A stretch of DNA of 37,250 nt from an uncultured Georgenia sp. Lineage in GTDB: Bacteria > Actinomycetota > Actinomycetes > Actinomycetales > Actinomycetaceae. Made by a program: the position numbers and the translations under genes. Numbering within the stretch: the first letter of the stretch is position 1; every line of letters begins with the position of its first letter. The stretch spans positions 1-37,250 of the forward strand of contig NZ_CALGNQ010000268.1 in the NCBI RefSeq assembly GCF_937958535.1. Direction: 5' to 3'. The notes beneath the pieces were generated by a model. It saw only the letters and a program-made list of their open reading frames with translations, was not told where the DNA came from and made no database searches. This document shows, piece after piece, positions 35,215-37,250 of the stretch.

Positions 35215-37250
35215 TCAGGCACGCACGGTGAGCGTCGACTCTCCCGACGGGAGCCGGCGCACCTCGATGCGGTCGGCGATCCGGTCCTTGAGCTCGCTCA
35301 CGTGGCTGACGATGCCCACCGCCCGGCCACCTGCCTGCAGACGGCCGAGCTCTCCGAGCACGCCGTCGAGGGTCTGGGGGTCCAGCGAGCCGAAGCCCTC
35401 GTCGACGAAGAGCGTGTCGAGGGAGATTCCCCCGGCCTCGCTCGTGACGACGTCGGCGAGCCCGAGCGCGAGGCACAGCGAGACGTAGAACGTCTCCCCG
35501 CCGGAGAGCGTGTGCGGGTCGCGGGCGCGCTCGGTGACGTGGTCGTGGACGGCCAGACCCAGCCCGGCCCGGCGCGACCGACCCTCCCGCTCGTCGATGC
35601 GGTGGAGTGAGTACCGGCCGTCGGACATGACGCTGAGCCGCTCGTTCGCGGCAGCCACGACGTCCTCGAAACGGCGCAGCAGGACATAGGTGGACAGCGT
35701 GGTGGAACGGGCGTTGCCCTCACCGGCCGCGGCGAGCTCACCCATCCGGAGCACCGGTGCCGCCTGCTCGGTGGTCGTCCGGTGCCCACGCAGCACGTCG
35801 ATGAGCGTGGCACGGCACCGCCGCAGCCGCACCAGGGCGTCGGCGGCGCGCCCGGCTTCCTCGGTGGCCGCGATGAGCGCATCGTGGCACTCGCGGTGGG
35901 CGGCGACGGCCGCCGGGACGGTGGGCTCCTCCTGCCCGGTGAGCGAGGCGAGCGCGGGCTCGGCGAGGGCGGCGTGGACGCGTGCGGTGTCGGCGTCGTA
36001 GGCGGCGAGCTCGCTCTCCAGCTCGTGCACCCGGGCGGCGGGCAGCTGCGCGGCAGCGGCGGCGTCGGCGTCGGCGAAGCCCGTCTCCTCCAGCGCCTCG
36101 GCGAGTGAGGCCTCGGTGTCGCGGCAGCGGCGACGTGCCTCGTGCTGCGCCTCGCGGGCCCGCACGATCCGCTGCGCCACCTCCAGCCGGGTCTCGAGCC
36201 GGTGGACCCGCTCACGCACCGACGGGGCGTCGCCGGCGGCGCGGCGGCAGCGCTCCCGGTCGCCGTCGAGCGACGCGCGGAGGCCCCGCAGATGCTCCTC
36301 GGCGACGGCGAGGGCGCTCTCCTCGGCGCCGACCTCGTCGCGGAGGCGGTCGGTCTCGGCGTCGAACGCGGCGAGCTCGGTGCGGCGCAGCTCCGCCAGG
36401 CGGACGGCGTCGCGGGCGTCGTCGAGGTCCTGCTCGGCGGCGGCGAGCGCGGCCGTGGCAGCGGCCAGGTCGGTGCCCCCGGCGGCGTCCTCGGCCGCGC
36501 GCAGCCGGGCCTCGACCTGGGCCTGCTCCTCCCGCGCGGCGGAGAGAGCGGCCTCGGCACGCTGTCGCTGCTCGGCCGCTGCCTCCACCTCCTGCGCGGT
36601 GGCGTGCTCGGGGGACAGTGCAGCGGGTGCCGGGTGCTCGGTGCCGCCGCAGACGGCGCACGGCTCACCGGGGCGCAGCTCGGCGGCGAGACTGCCCGCC
36701 ATCCCGCGGATCCACCGGCCACGCACGGCGTGCTCCGCGTCCGAGGCGGCCAGCGCGGCGTCCCGCGCTGCCCGCACCGCCCGCTCCGCACCGTCACGCT
36801 CGGTGGTGAGCTGCGCGACCTGCGCCGCGGCATCGCGCACGGCACGGCAGGTGGTCACCCGTGCCTCGGCCGCGGGGACGCTGAGCGCCTCGCGCTGGAT
36901 ACGTTCCAGCGCGGTGGCGAGCCGCTCGCGCTGTTGGGGCCGGGCGGCGAGCCCGGAGCGGACCTCGGCGAGTGCGGTGCGCCGCTCGGCCAGGGCGGCC
37001 TCCTCCCGCGCCAGCGCCTCCGTCCGCGACTCCAGGCCGGCCTCGAGCGCGAGGAGCTCGGTGAGGCCGCCCCGTTCACCGGTGAGCTCGGCGACGGCCT
37101 CCCGGACGGCCGGGAGGTCGAGCTCGACGAGGTCGGCGTCCGGGCCGTCCCCGGCCGCCGCGCACACCGCCGCCACCTCGCGCTCGGCGTCGGCCTGGGC
37201 TGCGCGGGCCTGCTCGTGCGCGCGCAGGGCACCGGCCGCGACCGCGGCGC
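35215..37250 (-). CDS. sbcC: Exonuclease subunit SbcC, 5' end cut by window edge
   Basis: Partial: 678 complete codons of the C-terminal part are visible and the N-terminal ATPase half lies beyond the right edge. Long coiled coils rich in Ala/Glu/Arg flank a Rad50-type zinc hook CAVCGGTEHPAPA (about 36625-36665). The C-terminal ATPase half has the ABC signature LSGGETFYVSLCLALGLADV, Walker B LDTLFVDEGFGSLD and the H-loop IVSHVSELKDRI. SbcC works with the SbcD nuclease to cleave hairpins and process double-strand breaks; sbcD would normally be upstream, outside the window. It converges with the DUF6912 gene. Confidence 0.96.
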   Translation of the reverse strand, partial: AAVAAGALRAHEQARAAQADAEREVAAVCAAAGDGPDADLVELDLPAVREAVAELTGERGGLTELLALEAGLESRTEALAREEAALAERRTALAEVRSGLAARPQQRERLATALERIQREALSVPAAEARVTTCRAVRDAAAQVAQLTTERDGAERAVRAARDAALAASDAEHAVRGRWIRGMAGSLAAELRPGEPCAVCGGTEHPAPAALSPEHATAQEVEAAAEQRQRAEAALSAAREEQAQVEARLRAAEDAAGGTDLAAATAALAAAEQDLDDARDAVRLAELRRTELAAFDAETDRLRDEVGAEESALAVAEEHLRGLRASLDGDRERCRRAAGDAPSVRERVHRLETRLEVAQRIVRAREAQHEARRRCRDTEASLAEALEETGFADADAAAAAQLPAARVHELESELAAYDADTARVHAALAEPALASLTGQEEPTVPAAVAAHRECHDALIAATEEAGRAADALVRLRRCRATLIDVLRGHRTTTEQAAPVLRMGELAAAGEGNARSTTLSTYVLLRRFEDVVAAANERLSVMSDGRYSLHRIDEREGRSRRAGLGLAVHDHVTERARDPHTLSGGETFYVSLCLALGLADVVTSEAGGISLDTLFVDEGFGSLDPQTLDGVLGELGRLQAGGRAVGIVSHVSELKDRIADRIEVRRLPSGESTLTVRA

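Overview
The window is very GC-rich, densely coding actinobacterial chromosome. The gene order mtrA-mtrB-lpqB-comF-hpf-(AlkX-like)-secA, followed by an Rv3235-family gene and a BldC-like HTH gene, is the conserved 'mtrAB-secA' neighbourhood of Actinomycetota. The paralogue set (CE1758/CE1759 luciferase pair, DUF6912, SAF plus CpaE-like pair, MoxR/DUF58/DUF4350/DUF4129 operon) suggests the order Micrococcales, possibly a Georgenia/Cellulomonas-like genus. The genus guess is inference only. I see no rRNA, tRNA, CRISPR array, insertion sequence or prophage.

Layout. (1) 1-1932, minus: a secreted NagZ-type GH3 enzyme cut by the left edge. (2) 2107-6888, plus: an overlapping three-gene operon encoding an HTH regulator with a possible Fe-S cysteine set, an NnrS-like membrane protein, and a three-part fusion of membrane domain, cupredoxin and AniA-type copper nitrite reductase. 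This looks like a nitrite/NO metabolism or NO-defence unit. (3) 6960-8939, minus: a phosphotransferase-fold kinase and an RDD membrane protein; the RDD gene is divergent from a SpoIIM-family gene (8958-9953, plus). (4) 9955-16520, minus: a ChbG/YdjC deacetylase, then, reading upstream, DUF58, MoxR ATPase, DUF4350, DUF4129 and a multi-pass protein with a QYG-repeat N-terminus. From DUF4129 to DUF58 the genes overlap or nearly touch. (5) 16640-20689, plus: mtrA, mtrB and lpqB, a cell-envelope two-component system with its lipoprotein partner. (6) 21012-27400, plus: comF, long-form hpf, an AlkX/YcaQ-like glycosylase and secA, ending in a strong hairpin. (7) 27871-29711, plus: a luciferase-like monooxygenase and its FMN reductase partner. 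(8) 29829-31444, minus: a LysM protein and an Rv3235-family protein, divergent from a small predicted LSm-like protein (31604-32110); then a BldC-like HTH (minus). (9) 32546-35006, plus: a SAF-domain protein, a CpaE-like P-loop protein and DUF6912. (10) 35215-37250, minus: the C-terminal part of SbcC, cut by the right edge.

The most unusual items are the fused NirK, with two complete type-1 copper sites and a complete type-2 site, and its likely regulator with a candidate GTGTC/GACAC operator. Next are the SAF/CpaE pair without other Tad pilus genes and with arginines in place of the P-loop lysines, and several non-coding repeats: a GC-rich 18-20 bp tandem array after secA, a 10-bp phased repeat upstream of the LysM gene, and a 16-bp direct repeat upstream of hpf.
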